Virus record (IMG/VR): IMGVR_UViG_3300034104_005543 | Location: 51,487 to 115,486 of that record | Direction: 5' to 3' (one strand) | Origin: a virus | Length of the DNA: 64,000 nucleotides | Part shown: one piece after another, positions 38,667-47,725 of the stretch | Layout: each line of letters begins with the position of its first letter | Numbering within the stretch: position 1 is the stretch's first letter | Made by a program: the position numbers and the translations under genes | Notes under the pieces: model-generated | Database searches by the model: none | What the model was told of the DNA's origin: nothing | Seen by the model: only the letters and a program-made list of their open reading frames with translations

Positions 38667-39031
38667 TTGTCATTATTTACAAGTTGTTTATACAAATCAT
38701 CATTCAGTTTTTTAAGTCGACGGACTTCTGTTTCTAATGATTTTATATTATCAGCCATAGAAGACTTAGACAAACCTACTATTTTAGTGTAGGTTTCTCT
38801 TTGTATTTTCAAATCGTATTCTAAATTTGATTTTTCATATTTAAGATGTTCAATTTTATTATTAGACTGATCAAGAACATGTTGTAAATAATGCTGATTA
38901 TAGATACCTGAGTGGTAAAAATACTTCTTAAAAATATAATAGCAATCTCTAAGTCCATCTACATACATTGAATCAGGATTTTTTGTAGCACACTCCTGAA
39001 TCATTTTTTCAACATTATTATAAATATTCAT
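38663..39031 (-). CDS. Small coiled-coil protein, unknown
   Basis: 122 residues, not recognised. The C-terminal two-thirds, from HVLDQSNNKIEHLKYEKSN to the end, form heptad-like coiled coil rich in Lys, Leu and Glu. The N-terminus has a CxxCys-poor helical segment with YYIFKKYFYHSG. The gene follows a hairpin terminator and its stop overlaps the dCTP deaminase start by 4 bases, so it may begin a short nucleotide-metabolism subunit of the operon. Confidence 0.75.
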   Translation of the reverse strand: MNIYNNVEKMIQECATKNPDSMYVDGLRDCYYIFKKYFYHSGIYNQHYLQHVLDQSNNKIEHLKYEKSNLEYDLKIQRETYTKIVGLSKSSMADNIKSLETEVRRLKKLNDDLYKQLVNNDK

Positions 39032-39049
39032 TTTTCTAAGAGTTAAATA

Positions 39050-39073
39050 AAAGGGGCTTTTACACCCCTTTTA
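39050..39073 (-). terminator. Intrinsic terminator after DUF932-like gene
   Basis: AAAAGGGG and CCCCTTTT form an 8-pair stem with an 8-nt loop just after the stop of the DUF932-like gene. In the minus direction the stem ends in UUUUAUUU. It separates the replication genes from the dCTP deaminase/MazG group; a promoter for the latter should lie within the next 20 bases or upstream read-through must occur. Confidence 0.8.
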
Positions 39074-39081
39074 TTATGTGA

Positions 39082-40185
39082 TCACCATATAAAATCTTCG
39101 TCTGTAACAGTAGATGAAGAAGGCGGATTACCAAAGTCATCATCGTCATCAACATTGTTATATACTATTGTCTCTTCCTCTTCCTCTTCTTCTTGTTTTG
39201 ATTCTTCTAAAACAACTTCTTCATCTTCTTCTTCCGCAACAACAGTTTCTTCTACAACAGCATATTCTATTTTACGGGATTCTTGCTCAAAGTTTTCATC
39301 AAAAGTAGTTTCAACTTTTTCAGGTTCTGGAATTGCTACAGGTTCTGGAACAACAGATTCTTCTTCTACTACCATATCTAACTTTTCTTCAATATCATTT
39401 TCTGTTTCTACTACTACCGGAGTAGAAGAACTGACATTATTAAAGTTAAGTGTAGATTCTATAGGTATAATAGAATCAAAACTATCAGTCAAATACTCAT
39501 GCAATTCAGAATGTGCAGACAACCAAAACCTAGGATGGTAGGTATATGTTACCAAAGAAAGCATCTCGTAAACATCAGATAATTTCCAATTAGAAACATC
39601 CTTAAATGTTTCTGTCATCCACTTCTGTATTGTACTTGCCTGGTGTGGTGTAACTAAATTCTTATTAAAGAAGATATTACCTAACAAACAACAAGTTTCT
39701 TCCCTAGAAATTGATTTAAAAGAAAGAGCTTCTATTTCTGCTATTGTGTTGTCATAGTAGGAATAAGCATTTTGTATTACATTTTCCATGAGTTTAATGA
39801 TATCAGAAATATCACCACCCTTTTTTACGGAAAAATAATGTTTAACATATACAGCAGGATTAGTCTTTAACCTACAACCTACCGCACACTTAAAGCGCAT
39901 AGATCTGGTATAAGAATTAACCCAGCTAAATACTAGTTGGTAGGTATCGTTAGACGGTACATCCACCACAAAATAAGCAGCTACTATTTCATTCTTGTTA
40001 GAACCAATAAATTTAATTGATTCTTCACCTTCTGCAGTTGCAATAGTAATGTTATTGTCGGCTAGTATTTTCTTACTAGCCTCAATAACTTGTTTGTGTG
40101 ATGGTGGATTGTATCCGTTACCGTAAACCGGAATAGAACTAGTAATTACAGAGTTCTCGTTTGTGGGATTAAGTTTGATAGGCAT
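39082..40185 (-). CDS. DUF932-like phage protein with acidic tail
   Basis: 367 residues. The middle section, LVFSWVNSYTRSMRFKCAVG followed by CRLKTNPAV, and later SDVYEMLSLVTYTYHPRFW, recall DUF932 phage/plasmid proteins (an N-S then C-R core and a W..(Y/L)...T motif). This is similarity from memory and should be tested. The last 110 residues are an extremely acidic low-complexity tail of Glu, Val, Ser and Asp, ending SSTVTDEDFIW; such tails often mimic DNA or bind basic partners. The gene starts four bases after the polymerase stop and ends at an intrinsic terminator, so it is expressed with the replication genes. Role unknown. Confidence 0.75.
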   Translation of the reverse strand: MPIKLNPTNENSVITSSIPVYGNGYNPPSHKQVIEASKKILADNNITIATAEGEESIKFIGSNKNEIVAAYFVVDVPSNDTYQLVFSWVNSYTRSMRFKCAVGCRLKTNPAVYVKHYFSVKKGGDISDIIKLMENVIQNAYSYYDNTIAEIEALSFKSISREETCCLLGNIFFNKNLVTPHQASTIQKWMTETFKDVSNWKLSDVYEMLSLVTYTYHPRFWLSAHSELHEYLTDSFDSIIPIESTLNFNNVSSSTPVVVETENDIEEKLDMVVEEESVVPEPVAIPEPEKVETTFDENFEQESRKIEYAVVEETVVAEEEDEEVVLEESKQEEEEEEETIVYNNVDDDDDFGNPPSSSTVTDEDFIW

Positions 40186-40189
40186 AATT

Positions 40190-40988
40190 TTAAAATAATG
40201 TGTTTTCTACTTTTTTTACAATGTTACTAATCTCTTCATAAATAGCATCTAGATAAAACTTTTCGTTAATACCATAGTTTACCCAGTCTTGCTCTTCATG
40301 AACATTATATACTGTTTGATATACATTACCAGAATGCTGTTGTATCTTACGTCCATCAACACTGTTGACTTTAATAATCTTACAACCCTTCTTGCTCATA
40401 TAATATCTAGTTACTTTCTGTAAAGGAGATTCTGTAATAGAACCTTGGTCGTTACACAATGCAACTAATTTCCACTCTGAGGATGATTTGATACCACCAC
40501 AGTAGTCAAAAATATTTTTGTTAGCTTTTAATGTTTGCTCTGGTAACTTACCAAAAACAAAATAATTGTATAAAGCCTTACGTTTAATAAGAAAGCTTTT
40601 ATTCTTATGAAGCGCTAAGTCTGTAAACTCAAATGCAATACCCTTACATTTTGTAGGACTGTAATAAAACTTACCGCTCTCTTCTCTACAAGGGAATATA
40701 CCTTTTGATTTAATTTTAGAATACTCTTCAGAAGAACACTCTCTTTCTTTAAAAATACCAATATAGTTATTTACATCTCGAATAATAAGCTCTTTATAAG
40801 CATCAAACTCCAAAGATAAACTAGTTCTTTCTTCCCAGCGCTTACAACATTCTTTATAAATCTCCATTTTATCGCGTGGTATTAAGAATTCCGCACCATC
40901 TGTATTTACCAAAACAGGAATAGCATCAGGAATACTTAGCAATACATCCTCGAACAACATCATCAAAGACAACTGTCCGTTTATAGTA
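40190..40988 (-). CDS. DNA polymerase family B, 3' exon
   Basis: This segment has no start codon of its own. It continues the polymerase after removal of the upstream intron: ...ATGAGCAT joined to TACTATAAACGG reads M-S-I-T-I-N-G-Q-L-S-L. It carries motif C as VLVNTDGAEF, the NTDG variant seen in phage polymerases of this type, plus a Lys-rich thumb region and a C-terminal helix. Spliced, the two exons give 1989 nt, an exact 662-codon frame plus stop. The TTG at 40972 would start a 260-residue protein lacking motifs A and B, which would not be active. The polymerase replicates the phage genome with the primase and DnaB helicase encoded upstream in the operon. Confidence 0.88.
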
Positions 40989-42092
40989 CATTTAATCCCC
41001 TAAATTTCTAAAGGGGGTGGATCATATCTTCTTGATATCTAAAAATTTTATTACTTGCGTGTTTACGTAAACCTTTGCATACTTTTGCAATATAAGATTC
41101 ATCTAACTTATAATAAGCTGCTGCTTCTTTTATTGAATTATATACAAACCCGTCATTCACACATATAACAGGTGAAGAGTGATTATTAATGTAAAAAGGA
41201 AAATCACATCCTTTTTTACATAATATCCATTTTTTTGCTGATTTCCTAATACCCATAATACAACTGTTTATTAATTGTATAGAACATCCTATATGTTCGG
41301 AAGCATGTTTTTGGGTAAGAAAATATTGTATTTCACCTGTTATCAGATTCTTTCCTTTTAGTCTATATTTTATCTTAATTAATTCGTTAAAGTTTTTATT
41401 AAAAGACATAAGCCACTTACTTAAAACAAGTGAGTCATATAAGGCTGATGTTGTTACTTTTAAATACATCGCTGCAGCTTGTACTGAACTAAATTCAATA
41501 ATTTCTGAAGTAAATATATTATACAAATAACATGTTCTTGTATGAGGTTTTGTTGGTAATAGTACATGATTTGTTAAATCATCATACTTTTCAATTAACT
41601 CCTCTTCTTTTAATAAAGCATCTTCTAAATTAGTAAAAGAATCAACTATAGTCATTAATATTTGATTACCGCTTTTTAACTCTTTACTTATCCAATTACT
41701 CTTATAAGTATTATTATGATAAGATTTTGAAGTATGATGTGATAATCTTCTTAAAGGATCTGTAGTAATACCTACATAACGCACTTTATTATTCTTTGTT
41801 GAACAAAGTGTGTAAATGTATATTTTATTTATCATGCACGGTGTTTCCCAGACTATATATTTATTTAAGTCAAGTACTCTCTTGCGAGATGATCTCTGAA
41901 CTCTTCCCTGTTCGGGATTCAGCTGCTGATTGTCCATTTTGTGTAATTTTTTGTAAAAATACAATAAACCTTACACTCATACAAATATTTTTCAGGCATT
42001 CAAGCTTAGTCGTATTTCATACTTACTTTGTAGCATATTTGTCTTTAGGATATTCCAGCAATTAACCGTGTTTATTGAGCACCACTATTTTA
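40989..42092 (-). mobile_element. Group I intron in the DNA polymerase gene
   Basis: The intron is 1104 nt. The 5' exon ends GAGCAU; the intron carries GUGCUC 10 nt inside (42082-42077), giving a six-pair P1 with the diagnostic terminal U-G wobble. Directly before it, AUAGUG (42088-42083) pairs with UACUAU at the start of the 3' exon to form P10. The intron ends in G. Splicing restores the polymerase frame between conserved motifs B and C. A TATAGTCTGG element around 41850 resembles the P7/S sequence of group I introns. The catalytic core lies in the 257 nt before the endonuclease gene. A CCCC...GGGG hairpin (P9-like) overlaps the end of that gene, followed by AUUAAAUG. I could not fold the full core by hand. 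Confidence 0.88.
41008..41835 (-). CDS. GIY-YIG homing endonuclease, intron-encoded
   Basis: 275 residues from MINKIYIYTL. The GIY-YIG domain occupies about residues 4-95: IYIYTLCSTK, then VRYVGITTDPLRRLSHH (the YIG equivalent and catalytic Arg) and a Glu-rich helix (LKEEELIEKY) supplying the metal ligand. Three NUMOD-like DNA-binding repeats follow (FSSVQAAAMYLKVTTSALY; FLTQKHASEHIGCSIQLIN; YNSIKEAAAYYKLDESYIA), each a helix-turn-helix read of the kind seen in phage intron endonucleases. The frame is open 43 codons further upstream, but that stretch encodes ribozyme core rather than protein. It should cut intron-less polymerase genes at the splice junction and so spread the intron. Confidence 0.88.
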   Translation of the reverse strand: MINKIYIYTLCSTKNNKVRYVGITTDPLRRLSHHTSKSYHNNTYKSNWISKELKSGNQILMTIVDSFTNLEDALLKEEELIEKYDDLTNHVLLPTKPHTRTCYLYNIFTSEIIEFSSVQAAAMYLKVTTSALYDSLVLSKWLMSFNKNFNELIKIKYRLKGKNLITGEIQYFLTQKHASEHIGCSIQLINSCIMGIRKSAKKWILCKKGCDFPFYINNHSSPVICVNDGFVYNSIKEAAAYYKLDESYIAKVCKGLRKHASNKIFRYQEDMIHPL

Positions 42093-43282
42093 ATGCTCAT
42101 TGTCATTAGAGGATCGTAGAAAGGACTATTTCTCTCATTAGTAAGACCGTAAGCACTATTCAAAATAATCTTAAATAGATAATTTACAGGATCTTTCTTA
42201 GGTATTTTAACGCGTTCTTTAAAAAACCATTCATACTGTTCACAAAAAATCTCTACCGGAATATGAGCAGGAGACCATTTGTTTTTAATAGCAAGATTAG
42301 GATAAAAACTTATTACATCAAATGATTCAAGAGAGTACTTAGCATCTGACTTGTAAATACCAGGAAGTCTAGAACCATGAACACCACCTAAACCATAATC
42401 AATAGTAATACCTTTAGTCTTTATGCAATGCTTAAAAGCATCTTTAGTTTTTTCAGGATCAATTACTAATTCTTTAAACGCCTCTAGAAGATTCTTAAAC
42501 TCTTCACTTTTGAATTCAGTATAAGGAAGAATAATATCTTTTACTGGAATACTTTCGCGATATGTTCGTAAAGATTTAAAATCTCTAGGATTCATTCGCA
42601 TTTTAGGTGCCAAGTAATAAGAAAATATCTTCTTTGCAATACTAGGTTCAGAAGAACTAAGTAAATCCATTTTATATTTCTCACTAAAGATTTCTCTTTG
42701 AGAAGTCTGCGGTGTAAATATTTTGTATAGATGTTTAGTAGAACTAACATCGTTACCACAGTAACTAATAATCTGATCTATTTGATCAAGACTATTAATT
42801 ACTGTAGAATGATGTATCGGCATTTCTTCAATGTTATGCCAATCTGTTGTAAACTGCAAATATTTTAGACTAGCTCTCTTTGCTGCAGAGTCAAAATGTC
42901 CTTGCTTAAAAACATCAATATGAGGAATACTAAGTTCAAACGGACCATACTCAGCAAACTCTTTATTATTAGAACGCTTTATTGCTTCTTGAGCTTTAAG
43001 GTAAATATTGTATGCTACTTGAGAACCAGGTAGATTAAGTAAGTCTTCTCTATTTCTAATGATGAATTCTATAATCTGAGAATCAAAGGCAATACCATTA
43101 AAAGAAACAAAAGAATCTTTGTTTACAATTAAAGTATCTAGAAAATTACAAAGCTCTTCTAAATCATTCCTTAGATCATGTATAACATAGGTATATACAC
43201 TAGCTTGCTCATCTACATCAGCTTCTTCAAAAACAAAAGCTGTGCAATTAATAAGAGTCTCGCAGTCAAAAACAAATCTCAT
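42093..43282 (-). CDS. DNA polymerase family B, 5' exon (exonuclease, motifs A and B)
   Basis: The 3'-5' exonuclease lies at the N-terminus: ExoI FDCETL (residues 5-10), ExoII SFNGIAFDSQ, ExoIII ISYCGNDVSS. The polymerase domain follows with motif A SFDVISFYPNLAI and motif B KIPKKDPVNYLFKIILNSAYG. These define family B. No terminal protein-binding insertion could be identified. Without splicing, translation runs into the intron after LMTMSI and stops 11 codons later, giving a 406-residue chain lacking motif C. The gene's start overlaps the upstream gene's stop by 4 bases. The exon ends between motifs B and C, in the most conserved part of the gene, as is usual for self-splicing introns. Confidence 0.92.
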
Positions 43283-43803
43283 GATGTATATATTTCTTTC
43301 TCTAAATCAGGTAGGTTACATAACTCAGGACCTACTATTGCTATATCAACCTTTAAATCATCAGCATAATCCTTGTAATATTTGTCAGGATATAACCAAG
43401 AATTCACATACTCATATGTAGGTTGACCTTTGTAATATCCCAGTATAACCTTTTTAATTCCTTCTGGTATTTGAGAATATTTGCCTGTAAGCACAAGACT
43501 CCAGACTTCTTTCATATCAGTAAGGTCGAACACGTAAAGATACTTACTTTCACCCAATCTGCGCATTTCAGATTGCTTAAAATGAGGAGAGGTAAATAAA
43601 TACTTGCCTTCTAGATCACGGTGTATTTCAGGATATTTACTACCATCTACTACAACAGTAAGCTGATAATCATCGATGTTGTACACATCTTTCCTACTAA
43701 GGTAGCATTGAATCTCTAAAATATCATTTACATTTTTAGGACATATCAAAGGAAATAAAAATACCTTCGATTTTTGCACATACTGCTTAAGAACTTTAAT
43801 CAT
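43279..43803 (-). CDS. Unknown protein encoded before DNA polymerase
   Basis: 174 residues, not recognised. Mixed alpha/beta, aromatic-rich (Tyr, Phe, Trp), with no cysteine pairs, P-loop or membrane segment. It overlaps the PD-(D/E)XK nuclease gene upstream and the polymerase gene downstream by 4 bases each, so the three are translated in step. A polymerase accessory role would fit but is unsupported by motif. Confidence 0.75.
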   Translation of the reverse strand: MIKVLKQYVQKSKVFLFPLICPKNVNDILEIQCYLSRKDVYNIDDYQLTVVVDGSKYPEIHRDLEGKYLFTSPHFKQSEMRRLGESKYLYVFDLTDMKEVWSLVLTGKYSQIPEGIKKVILGYYKGQPTYEYVNSWLYPDKYYKDYADDLKVDIAIVGPELCNLPDLEKEIYTS

Positions 43804-44768
43804 AAAAATATTTCATAATTTATATATGATTTAGGTAGTCTAAAATTTTGTTCAGCAAAACTTTGTTTTACCTGATTTATAAGGACATTCGTTCTTTCTA
43901 ACCATTGTTCCATAGTAGATTCAGATACTTTAAAAGGATAAACTACACCATAACTATCAACTACTATAAAAGTAAATGTTACACTATAATCTGGGTAATA
44001 ATGTTTAGCAAACTTATAATATAAAGCTGCTTGCAACCACAGATTATAATACTCAACAGTTTCAGGAAAGTCCTGAATGCGTTTACTAGTTGTTTTTAAG
44101 TCGCTTACAAATACTGTTTTAGCATTTTCCTTGACTCTAATACAATCTATAATACCTCTAAGCCCAAAGAATTCAGTAGCATTTGGAATACTTACTTCTT
44201 TCTCAGACTCAGTAAACTCTAATAACCACTTACAAACTTTATCTTGATTTAGCAGTTGAGTTTTTTCTAGAATTTCATTGTAATCCTGCTGACTTACTGC
44301 TACTTTAGATTGAGCAGTAAGTAAATAGTTCCAGTATTCTTCGTTAACATCAAGAATTAGTTTCTTACCTCTATCAGAGTCTAGTTTAATAGCAGAATAG
44401 TAATCTATTTCAGCCATAATCTGACCAATTTCATCCTGATACTTGTTTAAAGGAGCTATTAATAATTCAGGGTCCTCTAAATGTCTAGAATATAACATTT
44501 TAAGAACAACTTGATGATTATCTATAGGTAGTTTGTTTGGTAGTAGACTAAACTTTTCCGCAAACTTTTCTGGTTCTAAAACCAAACAATGTAGTAATTT
44601 ACCTTTAGTAATAAAATCACCGGATATGTCTTCTTTCTGATTAAGCACGTAGTGCTTGTAAAAAAGATATGGACTATAATGATATTTACTCAAACCAGAA
44701 AAACTTAAGTTAGGTTTGGATTGAATAAATTCCTCTAATAACTGATATTCATTTTTACTTTCCATCAA
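43800..44768 (-). CDS. PD-(D/E)XK exonuclease
   Basis: 322 residues. The N-terminus has SFSGLSKYHYSPYLFYKHY and FITKGKLLHCLVLEPEKF, the conserved entry helix and G-x-x-x-H of phage RecE/Cas4-like exonucleases. The core has GLRGIIDCIRV followed by VFVSDLKTTS (the Asp and Asp-x-Lys of the PD-(D/E)XK centre), then YNLWLQAALYYKFAKHY with the typical Gln-x-x-x-Tyr helix. The enzyme would resect double-stranded ends 5'-3' for recombination with the Sak4-like ATPase and SSB-like protein encoded upstream, or process replication ends. It overlaps its neighbours by 4 and 14 bases. Confidence 0.88.
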   Translation of the reverse strand: MMESKNEYQLLEEFIQSKPNLSFSGLSKYHYSPYLFYKHYVLNQKEDISGDFITKGKLLHCLVLEPEKFAEKFSLLPNKLPIDNHQVVLKMLYSRHLEDPELLIAPLNKYQDEIGQIMAEIDYYSAIKLDSDRGKKLILDVNEEYWNYLLTAQSKVAVSQQDYNEILEKTQLLNQDKVCKWLLEFTESEKEVSIPNATEFFGLRGIIDCIRVKENAKTVFVSDLKTTSKRIQDFPETVEYYNLWLQAALYYKFAKHYYPDYSVTFTFIVVDSYGVVYPFKVSESTMEQWLERTNVLINQVKQSFAEQNFRLPKSYINYEIFL

Positions 44769-45666
44769 ATAAATTTAATTGAGCAGGGTTAACTTCATTT
44801 TTCAAAACTTGTACTTTAAGTTCGTCTGTAATTGACAATGTAAATACTATATCCTCTGAACCATATTTACTACTAATAAAATCTTTTACGGAATGTTTAA
44901 CATTTTCCATTATTGCATTTAGATGATATTTAGTTAATAAGTTTTTAGAAATTAATAACTTGAAAAGCTTATCCTCTGCAAAATCAAGAATGTCTTTTTC
45001 ACCTAAATAGCTCATTAATGTTTGAAACTTAACACTTGTATGAAGACGGTAATTTCTTATTGTCCACTTATAGTTACATAATAAGCCATAAATATAAGAA
45101 ATTGATTTATCTAAATTACAATTACACATTAAAGTAACAGCTAATTCAACATCACTTTTATTTGTACTACTTAGCATCGAATCTAAAACTTTATGTTGTT
45201 CTTCATCGATAATAGGCAAATCTACATTTTCATACAGTAAACTAGATATAACATTAATATGAACTATTTTAGAAGGATATTTGATAATATCTAGAATATC
45301 TTTCTCATAAACAAAACCATATTTTGAATTTTTATAAGCTCTAAACCACCTTTTTGATATAAGTTTATCATCATAATTTGTATATAAATATTCTCTTTTC
45401 TTATATAGAACATTATCATCTACTAGTATAAAATCTGCTTTTTCTATATCTCTAACAATTTTGCTATTAAACTTTTCTGTTAGCATTCTAACATTATGCC
45501 TACTAATAACAGTTTCTTTAGAAATATAAAATTTAGAACCCTGCTTTATATCTATATTATCTTTATGGTCTACATGATTTATAGAATAAGCGTTTTCTCT
45601 ATAGACTTTATCATAAACTTTTTGTGTAGAACTTACATTACTTGCGTATAAAACTTCTTCTTCCAT
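44755..45666 (-). CDS. Unknown protein, paralog of upstream neighbour
   Basis: 303 residues, function not recognised. It pairs with the 284-residue protein just upstream. Aligned by eye, DSMLSSTNKSDVELAVTLMC here corresponds to ISMICNGGPSDLEIVQTILL there, with similar preceding (YEKD/FSKN) and following helical segments. The two look like an old tandem duplication. The C-terminal half is helical and HEAT-like in texture, without clear repeats. It lies two bases after its paralog and next to MoxR and vWA genes, so a role as adaptor or substrate of that chaperone pair is a reasonable guess. Confidence 0.75.
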   Translation of the reverse strand: MEEEVLYASNVSSTQKVYDKVYRENAYSINHVDHKDNIDIKQGSKFYISKETVISRHNVRMLTEKFNSKIVRDIEKADFILVDDNVLYKKREYLYTNYDDKLISKRWFRAYKNSKYGFVYEKDILDIIKYPSKIVHINVISSLLYENVDLPIIDEEQHKVLDSMLSSTNKSDVELAVTLMCNCNLDKSISYIYGLLCNYKWTIRNYRLHTSVKFQTLMSYLGEKDILDFAEDKLFKLLISKNLLTKYHLNAIMENVKHSVKDFISSKYGSEDIVFTLSITDELKVQVLKNEVNPAQLNLFDGK

Positions 45667-45668
45667 AA

Positions 45669-46523
45669 TTAAAATACTTTAGTGACTTCTACTTTTATTG
45701 GTATAGAAAAATATAATTTTGCTAACTCTGCCATTTTATATTGATATACAGGTTGCATATACTTTTCTATTAATTCTTTTGGTAGCATGTTAGATTTATC
45801 ATAACAAGCATAGACATCAAAAAACGAACTTTGTAAATGATTATTTACAAAATTATTTACTTCTTTAGATACATTTTTACTAGTTTTGAAAAAATTAGTT
45901 CCTCTATAATATATAGCAGTACCTAATAAATCTAAAAGAATTTTTTCTTCCTTTGTAGCATCCTTTGTAATAAGTGATAGTAAAATTGTTTGTACTATTT
46001 CTAAATCACTAGGTCCTCCATTACAGATCATAGATATTAAAGTAGGTATCATATCCTCTGTAATTCTAACACTAGGTTTCAGATAATATTTATCAAAAGA
46101 TATTGGGTTTAACTTACCCTCTATAATCAAAGGCAAATATTTTTCCCAGTTTTTAGAAAAGATATAAATGTTTTTATTGAGGTGCTTAACACTTAAAACA
46201 CTAAATTTTGATTTATATTTACCTGTGTAGAATAAACTGACAGGAAAGATTATATGTTTACTATTTTTATACGTATCTATAGGATTCTTCTCTACATTTA
46301 AACCATTACTATCACCCTGAAAATATGGATAAAAGAAAACTTTATCATCAGGTGTAAGAGTTCTGTCATTATTAAAATAGTTGTTATAATCAACTTCATA
46401 CATATAAAAAGCTATGTATTTAGAATTAATAGATATATATTGAAGAGGTGCAGTTTGGAGGAGTTCTAAGAACTCCTCCGTTTTACTGTCACCTTTTTTG
46501 TTATAAAGGCTTTTGGTGATCAT
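45669..46523 (-). CDS. Unknown protein, paralog of downstream neighbour
   Basis: 284 residues, unknown. Tyr- and Asn-rich N-terminal half of likely beta structure (FFYPYFQGD, IYIFSKNWEKYLPLIIEG). The C-terminal helical half contains the segment ISMICNGGPSDLEIVQTILL, which aligns with the downstream gene. It overlaps the MoxR start/stop by one base, so it is translated with that ATPase. No catalytic residues are evident. Confidence 0.75.
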   Translation of the reverse strand: MITKSLYNKKGDSKTEEFLELLQTAPLQYISINSKYIAFYMYEVDYNNYFNNDRTLTPDDKVFFYPYFQGDSNGLNVEKNPIDTYKNSKHIIFPVSLFYTGKYKSKFSVLSVKHLNKNIYIFSKNWEKYLPLIIEGKLNPISFDKYYLKPSVRITEDMIPTLISMICNGGPSDLEIVQTILLSLITKDATKEEKILLDLLGTAIYYRGTNFFKTSKNVSKEVNNFVNNHLQSSFFDVYACYDKSNMLPKELIEKYMQPVYQYKMAELAKLYFSIPIKVEVTKVF

Positions 46524-47725
46524 TAGATTAGAATTTTTTGTGCAACTGCAGGTTTAGTAAGAATATTCAAGAAACGGTTACGATTAGCACCTACTAGTTC
46601 TCTTGCAATAAGATAAACCAAGTCTGCAGGTAGTAACTCATCTTGTTCAATAATATCACCTATTCTCAAAGAAAACTCAGGTTTGAATTCTTTCTTATCA
46701 AATAATACAAGAGTATAATTTATAAGACGGTGTGCAAGAACAGCAGCAATGTCAAGTCTAGTATTAGAACCTTGTCCTACGAGCTCTTTAATTTTGTACT
46801 GAACAAGATTAAAGTCTTGAGTTTCTAAGATGTATTTAGGAGTAACCATCTTATCAAGTTTATCGTGAATAAACTGAGTGAAGGTAGTTACAAACACAGA
46901 ACCTACAGAAATCTCACCTAAAGATTGAATCAATAGTAGAGATGAAGGATCTGAAAAGTCTTTAATAAATCTAATAGAATTAAAGAACTTAGTTACAATA
47001 CGAGCATTGCAATTATCATTAATCATCTCAGGATGTAACAAAACGAAGTTAATACAACGCTCATCAATACCTATAGATTCTGCATACTTAGCCCAGATAT
47101 AAGCATCAAACTTACAATCAACTCTAAAGTAGCGTGAAGTTTGTGCTGTATCTTCGGTAGTAACATTGTAATCACCGTTGTCAGGATTAGAACTAAGAAC
47201 GATAGTAGAACCTTTAGGTAATTTCCAAGAGAAATAACTTTGATTGTCTACAATTTCCATAATAGCTTGCATAAAACGAGGCTGACAACGATTAAAGTCG
47301 TCAAGAATAAGGACCATCTTTTCATTAGAAACTAACCATTCTGGTTTAGCATAACCCATTCTAGTTTTAGTAGTAGCAGTCCAACCTTTATCAGTAGCAG
47401 TTGTCAATACAGCTTCTGGTACCCAGCGAACTTTTGTTTTATCACCTTCGGTTTTAGTTACTTCGTACTCTTTAATAGGAAAACCAGTAATCTCACCTAA
47501 GTCGTCAATCTGAGCAAGATTCTTCTTTACAGAATGAATACCTAGTTTATCACAAGTTTGTTTAATTAATGATGTCTTTCCTATACCGGAAGGACCTGAT
47601 ATGTTAAGAGAAATAGGGTCGATACCAATTTCTTGTAATTTAAGATTGTTTTCAATAATGTACTCTAGAAGTTGCTTTACTTCTGTGATGTTCATCTTTA
47701 CTGTTTTGTCAATTGCTTTTCTCAT
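46523..47725 (-). CDS. MoxR-type AAA+ ATPase
   Basis: 400 residues. Walker A ISGPSGIGKTSL (residues 42-53), Walker B MVLILDDFNRCQP (137-149), sensor-1-like TIVLSSNPDNGDYN and an arginine-rich RYFRVDCKF segment. The order and the DDFNR variant fit MoxR/BchI-class ATPases, which work as hexamers with a vWA partner to remodel target proteins. The partner is encoded directly upstream (4-base overlap), and two paralogous unknowns follow downstream. The target in the phage cycle is unknown; replisome, host protein or virion assembly remodelling are all possible. Confidence 0.88.
   Translation of the reverse strand: MRKAIDKTVKMNITEVKQLLEYIIENNLKLQEIGIDPISLNISGPSGIGKTSLIKQTCDKLGIHSVKKNLAQIDDLGEITGFPIKEYEVTKTEGDKTKVRWVPEAVLTTATDKGWTATTKTRMGYAKPEWLVSNEKMVLILDDFNRCQPRFMQAIMEIVDNQSYFSWKLPKGSTIVLSSNPDNGDYNVTTEDTAQTSRYFRVDCKFDAYIWAKYAESIGIDERCINFVLLHPEMINDNCNARIVTKFFNSIRFIKDFSDPSSLLLIQSLGEISVGSVFVTTFTQFIHDKLDKMVTPKYILETQDFNLVQYKIKELVGQGSNTRLDIAAVLAHRLINYTLVLFDKKEFKPEFSLRIGDIIEQDELLPADLVYLIARELVGANRNRFLNILTKPAVAQKILI

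Noticed and set aside
39155-39541. 128-residue plus-strand frame opposite the acidic tail
   Set aside because: Ser/Thr-rich complement of the Glu-rich codons; the minus frame continues the gene with standard composition.
40190-40972. Stand-alone 260-residue protein from the TTG at 40972
   Set aside because: It lacks polymerase motifs A and B and its frame joins the 5' exon exactly after intron removal, so it is an exon.
41836-41964. N-terminal extension of the GIY-YIG gene
   Set aside because: The 43 extra codons fall in ribozyme core sequence and add no recognisable protein domain; the domain starts with MINKIYIYTL.
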